Source: Pirellulaceae bacterium (lineage in GTDB: Bacteria; Planctomycetota; Planctomycetia; Pirellulales; Pirellulaceae). From it: a stretch of DNA of 64,000 bases. The position numbers and the translations under genes are program-made. Positions 8,631-17,932 of the stretch are shown here, piece by piece. Where the stretch lies: NCBI GenBank assembly GCA_023382975.1, contig JAHDXO010000011.1, positions 125,156-189,155 on the forward strand, given 5' to 3'. The stretch's first letter is position 1; every line of letters starts with the position of its first letter. The notes under the pieces are model-generated. The model was not told where the DNA came from, did not search any database, and saw nothing but the letters and a program-made list of their open reading frames with translations.

Positions 8631-10184
8631 CTACACCGGTTGCACGCCGGTGCCTTCGGCGGCGGAGCGGTAGGCGGCCAGCAGGATTCGGCTGGCGAGC
8701 GCGGCGGTCTCGGCGCCCACTTCGCTGTCGCAGCCAGTTTGCAGGCAGTGGAGGAAATAGGAAACGTCGGCCTGCGGGGACAGCGCGGGGGCGGATCGCC
8801 AGTTGTTTTTCGGCGCCGCGATATAGGGACTGCCGGGCAGCGCGACCCACATGCCCATCGGGTCCAGCGGATTGCGCGGCGGCGGTTGCCATGCGGTCGC
8901 GTCGCTCCAAATCTCGACGCGAGGCCGATGGGCTTCGATGACGGCGACATCGTCGCTGCCGATCAGCGTGACGCGGTTCAATCCGTCCGCCGGATGCGAT
9001 TGCCATCCGGTCCTGCCCGCGGTACACGACGCGACCAAGCCGTCGTCCAACTCCAATACGATCTGTCCGAAATCCTCCATGTCCTGCTGCTGGTGTTCGG
9101 CGAAGAAGTAATTCCCCGTGGTGGCCGCAACGCGGCGCGGAGCGAAATCGGGACAGACGCCGGATTGTCTGCACAGGGCGGCCAGAAGGACCAGCGGGTA
9201 CACGCCGACGTTGGTCAGTTCGCGTTTTGCGTCGGCGACTTCGTAGCTAGCCGGCGGATAGGTCTCGCGGCGCGGCGATCCCAGTTGCGCGGTGCCGGCC
9301 ATGCCTTTGGCGAAGCAGAGATCCAGATGGATCGCCAGTAATCGCCCCAGATTGCCCGACTGCAGCGTTTGTCGCATGCGCGCGATCGGCGACGCGGTCA
9401 GCGAACTGAACATGTGAGCGAGCACGTGGGATTGGCGTACTGCGGCGACCACTTGTTCCAGATCGTCCGGCGATCCCGCCAGCGGCTTGTCGAGATACAA
9501 GTGCTTCCCCGCTGCGGCCGCGCGAACGATCAGCGGACCGCGACGCATCGGCTCGGCGCAAATGCTGACGATGTGAACGTCGTCCCGAGCCACAGCGCGA
9601 TCGAAGTCCTCTAGCAGGGGAATTTCCAAACGGTCGGCCAACTGCCGATTCAGAATCCGCCGCGGCTCGCCGATCCCGGCATCGTCGGTCAGCCCGATCA
9701 GGCGGCAGCGCGAGTCGGCGGCAAACGCGGATGCGTATATCGGCTGATGCGTGTGGTCGCCTGCGACCAACACAACGCCGTAGGGGGGCTCAAGCGGTTG
9801 CCGAACCGGCGTTCGGAGCAGAGGGGCGGCGACCGGCGCGCTGCGGGACGCCTGCGGCGGCTCGTTCCAGTTGAGCATCCCATGATTGCCGAACACGGTG
9901 ATCTGCAACAATTCATTTCCCAATCGGGCAACGCTCGTAGAAAGCAGCGCGGTTTGGCCTCCTTCGAACGCAATCAACTGCGTTGTCTGCTCCGCAGCGG
10001 ACTGCGGGACGCATTCGATCCGCGCAGGACGCGATTGGAGCCAAAACGCCGCCGAAGCGAGGCACCTCGACAAGTCGCTGGCAGTTGCGCCGCGAGCGAT
10101 CGTGCGCACTGCCACGGGAGCCCCGATGTGGCCGGCGGCAAGAGCCTCGGAGATCAGTTTTTCCGCGGCGTCGAATTCCAGCAT
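8631..10184 (-). CDS. Gfo/Idh/MocA-family oxidoreductase-like, two-part
   Basis: The start at 10184 follows the LptE-like stop by 4 bases; a longer in-frame opening would overlap that gene. The protein (517 residues) has a first part of ~135 residues that resembles the substrate domain of this family (FEGGQTALLSTSVARLGN, then GNHGMLNWNEP). A complete NAD-binding fold follows, starting at YGVVLVAGDHTHQPIYASAF, and then a second C-terminal domain. The nucleotide site is degenerate (LVAGDHT in place of GxGxxG), and the EKP motif reads DKPLAGS. It therefore may not be a working NAD(P) dehydrogenase. It is last in the phoH-to-lptE minus-strand cluster. Confidence 0.75.
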   Translation of the reverse strand: MLEFDAAEKLISEALAAGHIGAPVAVRTIARGATASDLSRCLASAAFWLQSRPARIECVPQSAAEQTTQLIAFEGGQTALLSTSVARLGNELLQITVFGNHGMLNWNEPPQASRSAPVAAPLLRTPVRQPLEPPYGVVLVAGDHTHQPIYASAFAADSRCRLIGLTDDAGIGEPRRILNRQLADRLEIPLLEDFDRAVARDDVHIVSICAEPMRRGPLIVRAAAAGKHLYLDKPLAGSPDDLEQVVAAVRQSHVLAHMFSSLTASPIARMRQTLQSGNLGRLLAIHLDLCFAKGMAGTAQLGSPRRETYPPASYEVADAKRELTNVGVYPLVLLAALCRQSGVCPDFAPRRVAATTGNYFFAEHQQQDMEDFGQIVLELDDGLVASCTAGRTGWQSHPADGLNRVTLIGSDDVAVIEAHRPRVEIWSDATAWQPPPRNPLDPMGMWVALPGSPYIAAPKNNWRSAPALSPQADVSYFLHCLQTGCDSEVGAETAALASRILLAAYRSAAEGTGVQPV

Positions 10185-10188
10185 GAGA

Positions 10189-10713
10189 CTACCACCAGAT
10201 TTCCATTTGGTTGACGATCTCGCGGGCCAGTCGTTCGATGGCCGCTTGCTGCGAGGTCGCCAGCGATTGTCCGGCTTCGGGCAGGAATTGGGAATTGGCA
10301 AGGACTTCGATTTCCAGTTGGGGCAGCGGTATCCCGCCGGTCTGCATCAGCAACTCGCCGCGTCGGTTGACCCAACTGACCTGGACCATCAATTCGGTCT
10401 CGATATCGCGGGCGTCGTCGTAGCGGTTGTTCGCGACCACTCGCTTCGACTCGCGCGTGATGCGGCCGGTCAGAATGCTGTCGGCGTTCGGCGACGTCAC
10501 AACTTTGTACGGAGTGCGTTCCTCGATCTCCTTGATCACCGCTTCGGTGACCCGTTCACCCAGATTCTTCCGCAGGCTCTCCGAGCCGAAGACCGGGACG
10601 TGAACGGTACGGATGTCCGGGCGATACAACGATTGATGGCCGAACCGATAGGCCGCGCACCCGGCGGAGTGCGATACGACGATCGCCACGATCAGGCCGA
10701 GAATGCGGTGCAA
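10189..10713 (-). CDS. lptE: LptE-like LPS-assembly lipoprotein
   Basis: The start is TTG at 10713 with a GAGGAG Shine-Dalgarno 6 bases upstream. The 174-residue protein has a lipoprotein-type leader (LIVAIVVSHSAGC) and then AAYRFGHQSLYRPDIRTVHVP, the typical N-terminal strand of the LptE family. It continues with LRKNLGERVTEAVIKEIEERTPYKVV and IRTVHVPVFG. LptE is the outer-membrane plug of the LptD translocon that inserts lipopolysaccharide. No LptD is in the window. It lies between BamD-like and Gfo/Idh-like genes, in line with an envelope-biogenesis cluster. Confidence 0.82.
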   Translation of the reverse strand: MHRILGLIVAIVVSHSAGCAAYRFGHQSLYRPDIRTVHVPVFGSESLRKNLGERVTEAVIKEIEERTPYKVVTSPNADSILTGRITRESKRVVANNRYDDARDIETELMVQVSWVNRRGELLMQTGGIPLPQLEIEVLANSQFLPEAGQSLATSQQAAIERLAREIVNQMEIWW

Positions 10714-10797
10714 GGATGACTCCTCGTGCGTGGCGAATGGGATGTGATGAAATCGGAACTCCAGCGGATTCCGCTACCATGGGCAAAGGGTTCGCAG

Positions 10798-11982
10798 CTA
10801 ACGTAGCGTGGTGTTCGTTTCGCTGTTGGCCATCAGCGGCCGGAGATCTTCCTCTTTGGGAAACATGTCGACCAGCCACGCCAGTCGTTGCGGCGGCACG
10901 GCCGGCGCGTCGCCGAGTTCGGCGAGGCGGTCCGCGGCCTGTCGGGAAAACGGGGTTTCGGCGTAATCGTTGGCCACGACCGCGTAGTAGAAGCGGGCCG
11001 CCCCGCTCTCGCCCCGGCGGTCGTAGTAGCGGGCCATGTTCCACTCCCGCTGAGCTTTGTTGAAGCGGACTTCGGCGTAGGCCCGCGTCAAGAAGTCTTT
11101 CTCCTCTTGCGATTCGCGAGGGAACTGCCGCCGGATCTGCTTGATCAGCTTCTCCGCCTCGTCCAAGGGGATTCCCGAGTAATCGGACCCTTGATAGCTG
11201 AGCAGTTTCGCTTTGACGCCCAACAAATGGGCCCGGAACTGGTGATCGCTGCTGGGAAAGGTCTTGCGGAGATCCGTGTAGAAATTGTCCGCTTCCAAAT
11301 ACCGCCCGGCGGTGAAGTGGGCGTTGCCGGCCGCCAGCGTCGCATCGTCGGCCAACCGGCCGGTGGGATCGTCGATTCGGATCCGGTCAAACACCCGTAC
11401 CGCATGGCCGAAGGTGTCCCGCATCGGCCGACGGTTGTCGAAGAAGTTGAATTCCCAGAAAGCTTGGCTCTGAACGTCGTTCAGCTTCAACCAATAGTCG
11501 GCTATCGCGAATCGTCGCGATTCGACCACGTCCATGTATTTGGTGTGCGGGAACTTCTTCAGCAACAGTTCGTACGACTCATTGGCCTTGGGATAGTAAT
11601 CAGCGAAGAAGTAGGCTTCCCCCGCCAGAAACAAGGCATCCTGTTCGAGCGCCGAGTCGGGCCAGCGGTCCGCCGCCGCGCGAAATCCCTTGGCCGCGGC
11701 GACCAGATCGCTGCGGCGGTCGTCCGCCTCGACGCCCGCACGATACTGGCGTTCGGCTTCGGCGTACATTTCGCGGGCCTTGTCCGGATTGGTTCCTTTT
11801 CCCACGGCGGTCTTGGCCGTGTTCTTCATCTGCGCCGTGAGTTGCTCAGGGTCGAACAAGCTCGAACTTTCGCTGGAACTGCTGGCTAGTCCCGAATCGC
11901 GGCTGCTGGCCAGCGGCGAGGCGCAGCCGCAGAGCGTCACTGCGATCAACAGTACGATTTCCGGAAGAGGATGCATTCGCAT
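10798..11982 (-). CDS. bamD: BamD-like outer-membrane assembly lipoprotein
   Basis: The leader LPEIVLLIAVTLCGC is a lipoprotein signal. After a Ser-rich linker the protein contains TPR-type helices: AAKGFRAAADRWPDSALEQDALFLAGEAYFFADYYPKANESYELLLKKFPHTKY is the canonical BamD/YfiO helix-turn pattern (given here only as residues about 100-155). More TPR-like units run to the C-terminus. At 394 residues it is longer than E. coli BamD (about 245), as in other planctomycete homologues. BamD is the lipoprotein partner of BamA in the beta-barrel assembly machine. The split BamA genes are at 49.3-52.3 kb in the same window, not adjacent. Confidence 0.75.
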   Translation of the reverse strand: MRMHPLPEIVLLIAVTLCGCASPLASSRDSGLASSSSESSSLFDPEQLTAQMKNTAKTAVGKGTNPDKAREMYAEAERQYRAGVEADDRRSDLVAAAKGFRAAADRWPDSALEQDALFLAGEAYFFADYYPKANESYELLLKKFPHTKYMDVVESRRFAIADYWLKLNDVQSQAFWEFNFFDNRRPMRDTFGHAVRVFDRIRIDDPTGRLADDATLAAGNAHFTAGRYLEADNFYTDLRKTFPSSDHQFRAHLLGVKAKLLSYQGSDYSGIPLDEAEKLIKQIRRQFPRESQEEKDFLTRAYAEVRFNKAQREWNMARYYDRRGESGAARFYYAVVANDYAETPFSRQAADRLAELGDAPAVPPQRLAWLVDMFPKEEDLRPLMANSETNTTLR

Positions 11983-12009
11983 GGGGACTTCCTTGTCCGG
12001 GCAACGTCT

Positions 12010-12783
12010 TTAAGTTGCCAGCATTCCCAAGTATTTCTGCATGCGGGGCGGGTGCCCCAGCAGATTGGTCAAATAGTGATTCATCAAGCCGCGGAGCTCC
12101 CCCCGCACTTTCGGATCGTCCACAGGTGGCTGGAACTCGTCACCGAACCGCTCCGGTGCCAGTCCCATCTGTTCCCAACTTCGGAGCGCATCCCACGATT
12201 CCCGGCTAAGGCTGACCACCTGACGCTGCCCGGGACGGCAAGTCTGGCAGAGCACACCGCCCGCCAAGTGCCCGAACAAGACGCGTCCTTCGGCAGGCAC
12301 GGGCGATCCGCACACGGCGCAGACGTCCAGCGCCGGCAGATAGCCCAACTGCCGCAAGGCCGACATCTCGAAACGCATGACCGTTTCGGCAATGTTGCCC
12401 TCCTGATCAAGACTCGATAAAGCTCGTTCCGATTCACCAAACAACTCGGGATGAGGGTCTCCGAATTCCGTCAGTTCCAACAGTAGTTCGGCGACATAAT
12501 AAGCCGCGTACAGACGAGACAAATCGCGCGACGCCGCCCGGAACCGCCGCAGCAACTTGGCTTCGGTCAACAGGTCCAGCGCCTCGGATGACTTGTGAAT
12601 GAACACTATGCGACAAAGGGCCAGCAGGTCAAGAGCAGAGTCGAAGGGGCCTTTCGGACGGCGGGCGCCTTTGGCCAACGCCCCGATTTTGCCGAAATCC
12701 TCGGTGAACAGCGTTACCACGCAACTGGTTTCGCTGAAATCGACCAGCCGGAGAACGATCGCCGAGGTTTTTTCTAGGGACAT
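12010..12783 (-). CDS. recO: DNA repair protein RecO
   Basis: The 257-residue protein opens with the OB-fold segment MSLEKTSAIVLRLVDFSETS and VVTLFTEDFGKIGALAKGARR, which is standard for RecO. The C-terminal part has the zinc-binding pair CAVCG (about 182-186) and CQTC about 27 residues later. RecO loads RecA with RecF/RecR and anneals ssDNA during gap repair. The length is typical. The gene is in the minus-strand cluster below the CorC-like gene, separated by about 108 bases, so it may have its own promoter. Confidence 0.93.
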   Translation of the reverse strand: MSLEKTSAIVLRLVDFSETSCVVTLFTEDFGKIGALAKGARRPKGPFDSALDLLALCRIVFIHKSSEALDLLTEAKLLRRFRAASRDLSRLYAAYYVAELLLELTEFGDPHPELFGESERALSSLDQEGNIAETVMRFEMSALRQLGYLPALDVCAVCGSPVPAEGRVLFGHLAGGVLCQTCRPGQRQVVSLSRESWDALRSWEQMGLAPERFGDEFQPPVDDPKVRGELRGLMNHYLTNLLGHPPRMQKYLGMLAT

Positions 12784-12891
12784 GCCGATGAACCCGTAAC
12801 CAGATTCGCGAAATTCCAGACCCGGACCGATCGAAAACGCGAAGTCGCGCGACTTCGGCCACCGTGCTAGCGACGACAGTCTTCCGCGGCG

Positions 12892-14211
12892 TCAAGAGAC
12901 CGAATCGGGACTGCTTGCGTCGCTGGCTTCCCAGGCCTTGCCCGTCGTTTCGACCAACAGCCGCTCGACGACTCGCGGCTGCGCGTCCAACACCGTGATG
13001 CGCGTGCTACCGAATTCCGCCACCTCGCCCCGCCGCGGAATGAAACCCAGGTGGCTCACGACCAGACCGGCCAGCGTATCGTAGTCGTCGGACTCGGGCA
13101 GATCCAAGCCCAGCCGTTCGTTGAGCAGATAGATCGGGATGTTGCCGACGACTTCGTGCGCCGTCTCGCTTAACATGCGGATGCCGTCGTCCTCGTCCTT
13201 GTCGCTCTCGTCGACGATTTCGCCCACGATTTCTTCCAGGACGTCTTCGATGGTCACCACCCCCAACACGGTTTGGTACTCATCCACCACGATCGCCAAA
13301 TGCCGACGGTTCGAACGGAAGTGCCGCAGCAGATCGAGCAACGGCATGGTGCCGGGGATCAGCCAAGCCGGCCTTAGCATTTCTCGCAACGTCCGTTCGG
13401 GTTCGTGCGCCTGCCTGGCCAAATCTGGCAGAAGATCCTTCACATACAGGACGCCGACCAGCGTGTCCAACGAATTCTCGTAGACCGGCAAGCGTGTACG
13501 GCCCGAGCGGACGACGATGTCCAGGATCTCCGGCCAGCTCATTCGGATATCGATCGCATCGACCCGCGAGCGAGGCGTCATGATTTCGATCACGTCGGTG
13601 TCGGGCAAGTCGAAGACGCCTTCGATCATGTCCCGCGCATCGGACTCCAGCAGACCGTCCCGCTCTCCGACCGTGACCATCGTCATGATCTCGTCCTCGA
13701 AGGCATCCTCCTCCTCGTCCTTCCCCGACCGCTCGGGATTGCCGGACAAACGCCGCACGACGGCATCCATCAGGCACGGTCCCCAGCGCAACGGCCAGAA
13801 AATCACGTGGACGCGACGCCAGAACCACCAGGTACGGAGCAGAAAGGGCGCCGAGCACTGCCGCGCCACCGCGCGGGGAATCCAACTGGTCACCGCGAAC
13901 AACAGCAGCGTTCCTGCCACCAACCACAGGCACATTACCCAGGGCGCCGTGCTTTGCAGCCACCGTTCCCAGAGCACTGTTCCGCTGGCGATCAGCAGGA
14001 TCAGTCCCAGCCCTTCGAGTTTCTCGACGGCAAGCGCAACTTCGTCGTGCGAATCAAGAATGCGTTCGAACATCTCGCGCCGACGCTTCGCCCGGCTGTA
14101 CACTTCCAGCTTGCGGTGCGAAAAGTCGACCATCGTCCGCGAACCGATAGCAGCCACCGTCACGATCAGCAGGCCCAGCAGAAAAGCCGCGGGCGCGAGC
14201 CACTCGGTCAT
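12892..14211 (-). CDS. CorC/HlyC-type CBS transporter protein (CNNM-like)
   Basis: The start at 14211 overlaps the ybeY stop in an ATGA arrangement, and the product starts with MTEWLAPAAFLLGLLIVTVA. A longer upstream opening is just the opposite-frame extension through ybeY and is rejected. Residues 1-150 hold about four hydrophobic segments (DUF21-like region). Residues about 190-330 carry two CBS domains, beginning at VIEIMTPRSRVDAIDI, with the conserved YVKDLLPDL and EYQTVLGVVTIEDVLEEIVGEIVDE. The last ~85 residues are a CorC_HlyC (transporter-associated) domain. These proteins are linked to magnesium/cobalt efflux. Its position after ybeY is conserved across many bacteria. Confidence 0.9.
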   Translation of the reverse strand: MTEWLAPAAFLLGLLIVTVAAIGSRTMVDFSHRKLEVYSRAKRRREMFERILDSHDEVALAVEKLEGLGLILLIASGTVLWERWLQSTAPWVMCLWLVAGTLLLFAVTSWIPRAVARQCSAPFLLRTWWFWRRVHVIFWPLRWGPCLMDAVVRRLSGNPERSGKDEEEDAFEDEIMTMVTVGERDGLLESDARDMIEGVFDLPDTDVIEIMTPRSRVDAIDIRMSWPEILDIVVRSGRTRLPVYENSLDTLVGVLYVKDLLPDLARQAHEPERTLREMLRPAWLIPGTMPLLDLLRHFRSNRRHLAIVVDEYQTVLGVVTIEDVLEEIVGEIVDESDKDEDDGIRMLSETAHEVVGNIPIYLLNERLGLDLPESDDYDTLAGLVVSHLGFIPRRGEVAEFGSTRITVLDAQPRVVERLLVETTGKAWEASDASSPDSVS

Positions 14212-14705
14212 CGAACGTTCTCCCCACCCGCCGCCGGGCAGTCGACGTCCGACGCTTGGCCGCCGTCCTCCTCGTAGCGGGCTTCGAGACCGAAACCGGC
14301 AAGGTAGTGCATTTCCCGTGCGCGCATCTGCTGACGGACCTCGGGCGTCGAGTCGTCGTAGCCGACCAGATGAAGCGTCCCGTGGACCGCGTACAACAAC
14401 AACTCGTCGTCCAGCGTCCATCCGAAACGGCTGCAATTGGCGCCCGCCGTGTCGGCGCTCAGGATCACTTCTCCTTCGAGATAACCGCGGCGGCGCTCGA
14501 GCGGAAAACTCAAGACGTCCGTTGGATAATCGTGCTGCAGATACCGACGGTTGAGTTCGTGGATGGTCGGGTCGTCGACGATTGCGATACTCACATTTCC
14601 CTTCCGGATGCCCTCGTCTTGCAGAATTCGCTCGACCGCCGCCACGATCCGCGGTTCGTCGACCCGGTGGGTGTCTTGCTGATTCGACAGTTCGATCTCG
14701 ATCAT
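14208..14705 (-). CDS. ybeY: YbeY rRNA-maturation endoribonuclease
   Basis: The 165-residue sequence has the YbeY hallmarks NRRYLQHDYPTDVLSFPL and the metal-site stretch HGTLHLVGYDD (residues about 108-118). Normally the motif is H-x3-H-x5-H, with the third His in GYDH. Here that position is Asp (GYDD). The enzyme is a zinc-dependent RNase that helps mature 16S rRNA and removes defective ribosomes. The gene follows the 7TM-HD gene by 15 bases and overlaps the CorC-like gene by 4. Confidence 0.9.
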   Translation of the reverse strand: MIEIELSNQQDTHRVDEPRIVAAVERILQDEGIRKGNVSIAIVDDPTIHELNRRYLQHDYPTDVLSFPLERRRGYLEGEVILSADTAGANCSRFGWTLDDELLLYAVHGTLHLVGYDDSTPEVRQQMRAREMHYLAGFGLEARYEEDGGQASDVDCPAAGGENVR

Positions 14706-14720
14706 GGGAGAACCGTGGGC

Positions 14721-16457
14721 TTAAGCGGATTGCTGGCTGGGATACTTGATCCGGCCGTGATAGACGGCGGTCAACGATTTCACGAGGCTTTCCTCCACCG
14801 CATGCAGCTCCCGAAGCGTCAGGTTACACTCCTCGAATTGCCCGTCCAGCAATCGCTTCATCGCGATATCGTAGACCAGGTTCTCGATCCGGGCCGGCGT
14901 GGGGTCGGTCAGCGCGCGGCAAGCGCTCTCCACCGCGTCGGCCATCATCATCACCGCTGCCTCGCGCGTTTGCGGCTTCGGACCGGGATACCGAAAACTG
15001 GTCTCGTCGGGTTGCCGGCCGTCCGGATCGCCTTCGCGCTGCAACGTGGCCTGACGATAGAAGTATTCGACCAGGGTCGTCCCGTGATGCTGCTCGATAA
15101 GGTCGATGATCCCCTTCGGCAGTCGGTGCTGTCGGGCCAAATTAACGCCGTCCTTGACGTGCGCGATGATCACCAGCGTACTCATGGCTGGCACCAGCGA
15201 ATCGTGCTGATTGCCCGCGGTCGATTGATTCTCGATGAAGTACTCCGGCTTGAACATCTTGCCGATGTCGTGGAAATAGGCGCCTACGCGGACCAGCAAG
15301 CCGTCGGCATGGATCGCTTCGGCTGCCGCTTCCGCGATCGAAGCGACGTTGATCGAATGGTTGTAGGTGCCCGGTGCCCGCTGAGCCAACTGGCGCAGCA
15401 GTGGGTGAGCCGCATCGCCCAGTTCCAACAACCGGATGTCCGTCTGGACGTCGAACGCTCGTTCCAGGAACGGCAGCAGGCCTGTCATCAGGAATCCGGC
15501 CAGCACTACGCAGACCCCGTACCAAGCAGCGCCTGCGGCGACCCGCTCGGCAAACAACCAACGAGTCAACAATTCGCCCTCTTCGACAAACGAAATATGG
15601 GTCGAGTACGAGAGCCCAAACGCTTGACCGGCGACCCCGCTGACACAGACCGTGACCGCAAACACGATCGCCCCGCTCAAGGCGCCGATGTGAATCAAAT
15701 TCGTCCGGCTGCGCACGCGGGTGACCATCAGCGTCGGCACGACCACCGACGACGCCAGCAGCAGATACTCGGGCAGACTGTGCCCCAGTGAGAGTGAAAC
15801 GACCAGACTGACCGCGGCGCCCAGCAACAAAGCCAATGGTCGGTCGAAGGCGATTGCAACGGTCAGCCCGAACAAGATCAACGGGATGCTCTCCGCTCGC
15901 CAGACATCCGCCGCTGCGATCCTCGACAGCGTCACGATCAGCACGACGGTGGCGCACAACACCCCAAGGCGGCCCAAATCGGCGAGCAATTGCCGATGGT
16001 TGACATGCAGATAGCATCCACAAATCACCGCCAGCAGTACGTAGATCCCCACGGAAGCGGCGGCCCGCGCCAGCAATTCATCGACCCCGTCCGCGGCACA
16101 AACGGCCGAATACTCCGCGTACAGTTTGCGAATATCGCCCGTCGACAACGGACGACTGGCCCGGGCTAGTACCTCGCCCTGGCGGTATTCCAGCACCTCG
16201 CCACGTTCGTTGGCCGCCGAGAAAGGCGCACGGGCCAAAATGTCGTAGGACGGAATGTGGCCGCTGCGATAGGCGAACGGCGGCGCGCCACCGTGCGTTA
16301 CCAGCAGCAGCAACATGATCATCAGCGCAATCAATCCGACCCGCGCCAGGACGTGCCGACGCCGCATCATACGCCACGCCTGGGCGAACCTCCCCGGCGG
16401 TAATTTTAGTGAAGCCGCTCGATCCGAACGCGTCTTGACAGGAGTTCCGGATGACAT
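14721..16457 (-). CDS. 7TM-HD membrane phosphodiesterase (PgpH-like)
   Basis: The 578-residue protein has an N-terminal membrane segment (VLARVGLIALMIMLLLLVTH), a short exported region, then about six further hydrophobic helices up to roughly residue 350. An HD phosphohydrolase domain follows: TYNHSINVASIAEAAA, then VGAYFHDIGKMFKPEYFIEN, with the metal-binding His and Asp intact. This is the 7TM-7TMR_HD family; the studied member PgpH hydrolyses cyclic di-AMP. The exported sensor region is shorter than in PgpH. Genomic order phoH-HD-ybeY is the common one. A DisA_N-type synthase homologue for the same second messenger is at 33.6-34.6 kb. Confidence 0.88.
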   Translation of the reverse strand: MSSGTPVKTRSDRAASLKLPPGRFAQAWRMMRRRHVLARVGLIALMIMLLLLVTHGGAPPFAYRSGHIPSYDILARAPFSAANERGEVLEYRQGEVLARASRPLSTGDIRKLYAEYSAVCAADGVDELLARAAASVGIYVLLAVICGCYLHVNHRQLLADLGRLGVLCATVVLIVTLSRIAAADVWRAESIPLILFGLTVAIAFDRPLALLLGAAVSLVVSLSLGHSLPEYLLLASSVVVPTLMVTRVRSRTNLIHIGALSGAIVFAVTVCVSGVAGQAFGLSYSTHISFVEEGELLTRWLFAERVAAGAAWYGVCVVLAGFLMTGLLPFLERAFDVQTDIRLLELGDAAHPLLRQLAQRAPGTYNHSINVASIAEAAAEAIHADGLLVRVGAYFHDIGKMFKPEYFIENQSTAGNQHDSLVPAMSTLVIIAHVKDGVNLARQHRLPKGIIDLIEQHHGTTLVEYFYRQATLQREGDPDGRQPDETSFRYPGPKPQTREAAVMMMADAVESACRALTDPTPARIENLVYDIAMKRLLDGQFEECNLTLRELHAVEESLVKSLTAVYHGRIKYPSQQSA

Positions 16458-16479
16458 AGTGAGGGTTCGAAGAACGAAT

Positions 16480-17445
16480 CTACCCGTTCTTCTCGCTTCG
16501 ACTCCTTTTGGGTTTCAATTCGCGGTCATAGGCATGAACGATGTCCTGCACCAAACGGTGCCGGACAATGTCCGCTTTGGTCAACCGGACCACGTCCACG
16601 CCTTGGATATGCCGCAATCGCCGCAGGGCGTCTTTCAAGCCACTGCTAGCATGCACCGGCAGATCGGTCTGCGTCACATCGCCCGAGGCGACGATCTTCG
16701 AGCCTTCGCCCATGCGCGTCAAGAACATTTTCATCTGCGAAACGGTGGTATTTTGGGCTTCGTCTAGAATTATGAATGATTCGTTCAGGGTCCTTCCCCT
16801 CATGTAGGCCAAGGGCAGGACCTCGATGACGTCCATCTCCATGTAGCGCTTAATCTGATCGTAGTCGATCATCTCCCGCAACGCATCCAATAACGGACGC
16901 AGGTACGGGTTGATCTTGGCCTGAAGATCGCCCGGAAGAAACCCCAGGCTCTCGCCAGCCTCGACCGCCGGACGTACCAGAACGATCTTGCGGATCTGAT
17001 GCCGTTTCAAGGCCTCGACGGCCATCGCTACCGCCAGATACGTCTTTCCGCTCCCGGCCGGCCCGATCGCGAATACCAGATCGTGACGACGGATCGATTC
17101 GACGTACTGAGCTTGACCAGCCGACCGAGGCCGAATCGTCCGCCCGGTGGCGATGATGTCGATCGGCACCGTCTCGCGCCCTAGCTCGCCGTTAATGCCA
17201 GCCAGAACCCGCGATACATCGTCGTCCGTGAGTGCTCCCATCCGCTCGGCCCGACTCTTCAACTGCTCCAGCACCGTAGTTGCTTTTGCCACCGCCTCCG
17301 GCTGACCACTGACCCGGATCTTCCCGTCCCGGTGAGTGACAGCTACCCCCAGCGCGTGCCGGATCGCTTTCAGATGCTGGTCCTGAGTTCCCAGCAAGGA
17401 AAGGGCGAGTTGCGGCTCGGTCAAAGATATCGTTGCTTCAAACAT
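16480..17445 (-). CDS. phoH: PhoH-family ATPase
   Basis: The 321-residue protein contains a Walker A motif GPAGSGKTYLAVAMAVEALK, a Walker B IILDEAQN, and the family phrases LVRPAVEAGESLGFLPG and MKMFLTRMGEGSKIVASGD. The first ~110 residues form a small alpha/beta region as usual for PhoH/YbeZ proteins. PhoH proteins are P-loop ATPases with proposed roles in RNA metabolism alongside YbeY. It is the first gene of the minus-strand cluster; the 487 bases upstream hold no gene and must contain the promoter. Confidence 0.92.
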   Translation of the reverse strand: MFEATISLTEPQLALSLLGTQDQHLKAIRHALGVAVTHRDGKIRVSGQPEAVAKATTVLEQLKSRAERMGALTDDDVSRVLAGINGELGRETVPIDIIATGRTIRPRSAGQAQYVESIRRHDLVFAIGPAGSGKTYLAVAMAVEALKRHQIRKIVLVRPAVEAGESLGFLPGDLQAKINPYLRPLLDALREMIDYDQIKRYMEMDVIEVLPLAYMRGRTLNESFIILDEAQNTTVSQMKMFLTRMGEGSKIVASGDVTQTDLPVHASSGLKDALRRLRHIQGVDVVRLTKADIVRHRLVQDIVHAYDRELKPKRSRSEKNG

Positions 17446-17932
17446 CTAGTCAGACGGCGACCGCCAAGCCGAGGTTGCGAAAATTTGGGACAGGTACGCT
17501 CAGATTGAGTTGGATCCGGTTGTTCATGTTCACTATACCTGAACTCTAGCGGCGGGGAACAGTCAAGGGGGCAAGCTGATCAACACACTCCGCAGAATAC
17601 CATTCCGGCTGTTCAGATTATTCCCGAAAGTCGAGGCGACTGGAGAACACTAACTCAAAAAGTGGGGTCATCCAATACCGGATTGGTTAAATTCAAGAAA
17701 ACCAGCACTCCGAATTCTCGCCAATCAACTGCACGTGATGGAGTACGCGACTTCCCCTCATTAGAGGCGGAGACGACGGTCCACGGGATGAGGTCGCTTG
17801 AGTGAAGTCGTTGGCAGGGGAGCGATTGCCTGCAGAATGTCGGTTTCTGGGGGCCCGCCTCGCTACTGCTGATCGAATCTTGATGCGATCCGTTTCTGGT
17901 CTTTCGCGTCGCTGAACCCAAAGGAGGCGGCC
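17446..17932. other. Intergenic region without a supported gene
   Basis: This stretch lies between the outward-facing phoH start and the plus-strand ORF at 17933. It must carry the promoter of the phoH cluster on the minus strand, but I see no convincing -35/-10 pair. Just before 17933 it ends in AAAGGAGG, a near-perfect ribosome-binding site. No RNA gene or repeat is evident. Confidence 0.5.

Noticed and set aside
13517-14554. Plus-strand open frame of 345 codons
   Set aside because: Antisense to the CorC-like and ybeY genes, Ser/Arg-rich composition typical of a shadow frame in GC-rich DNA.
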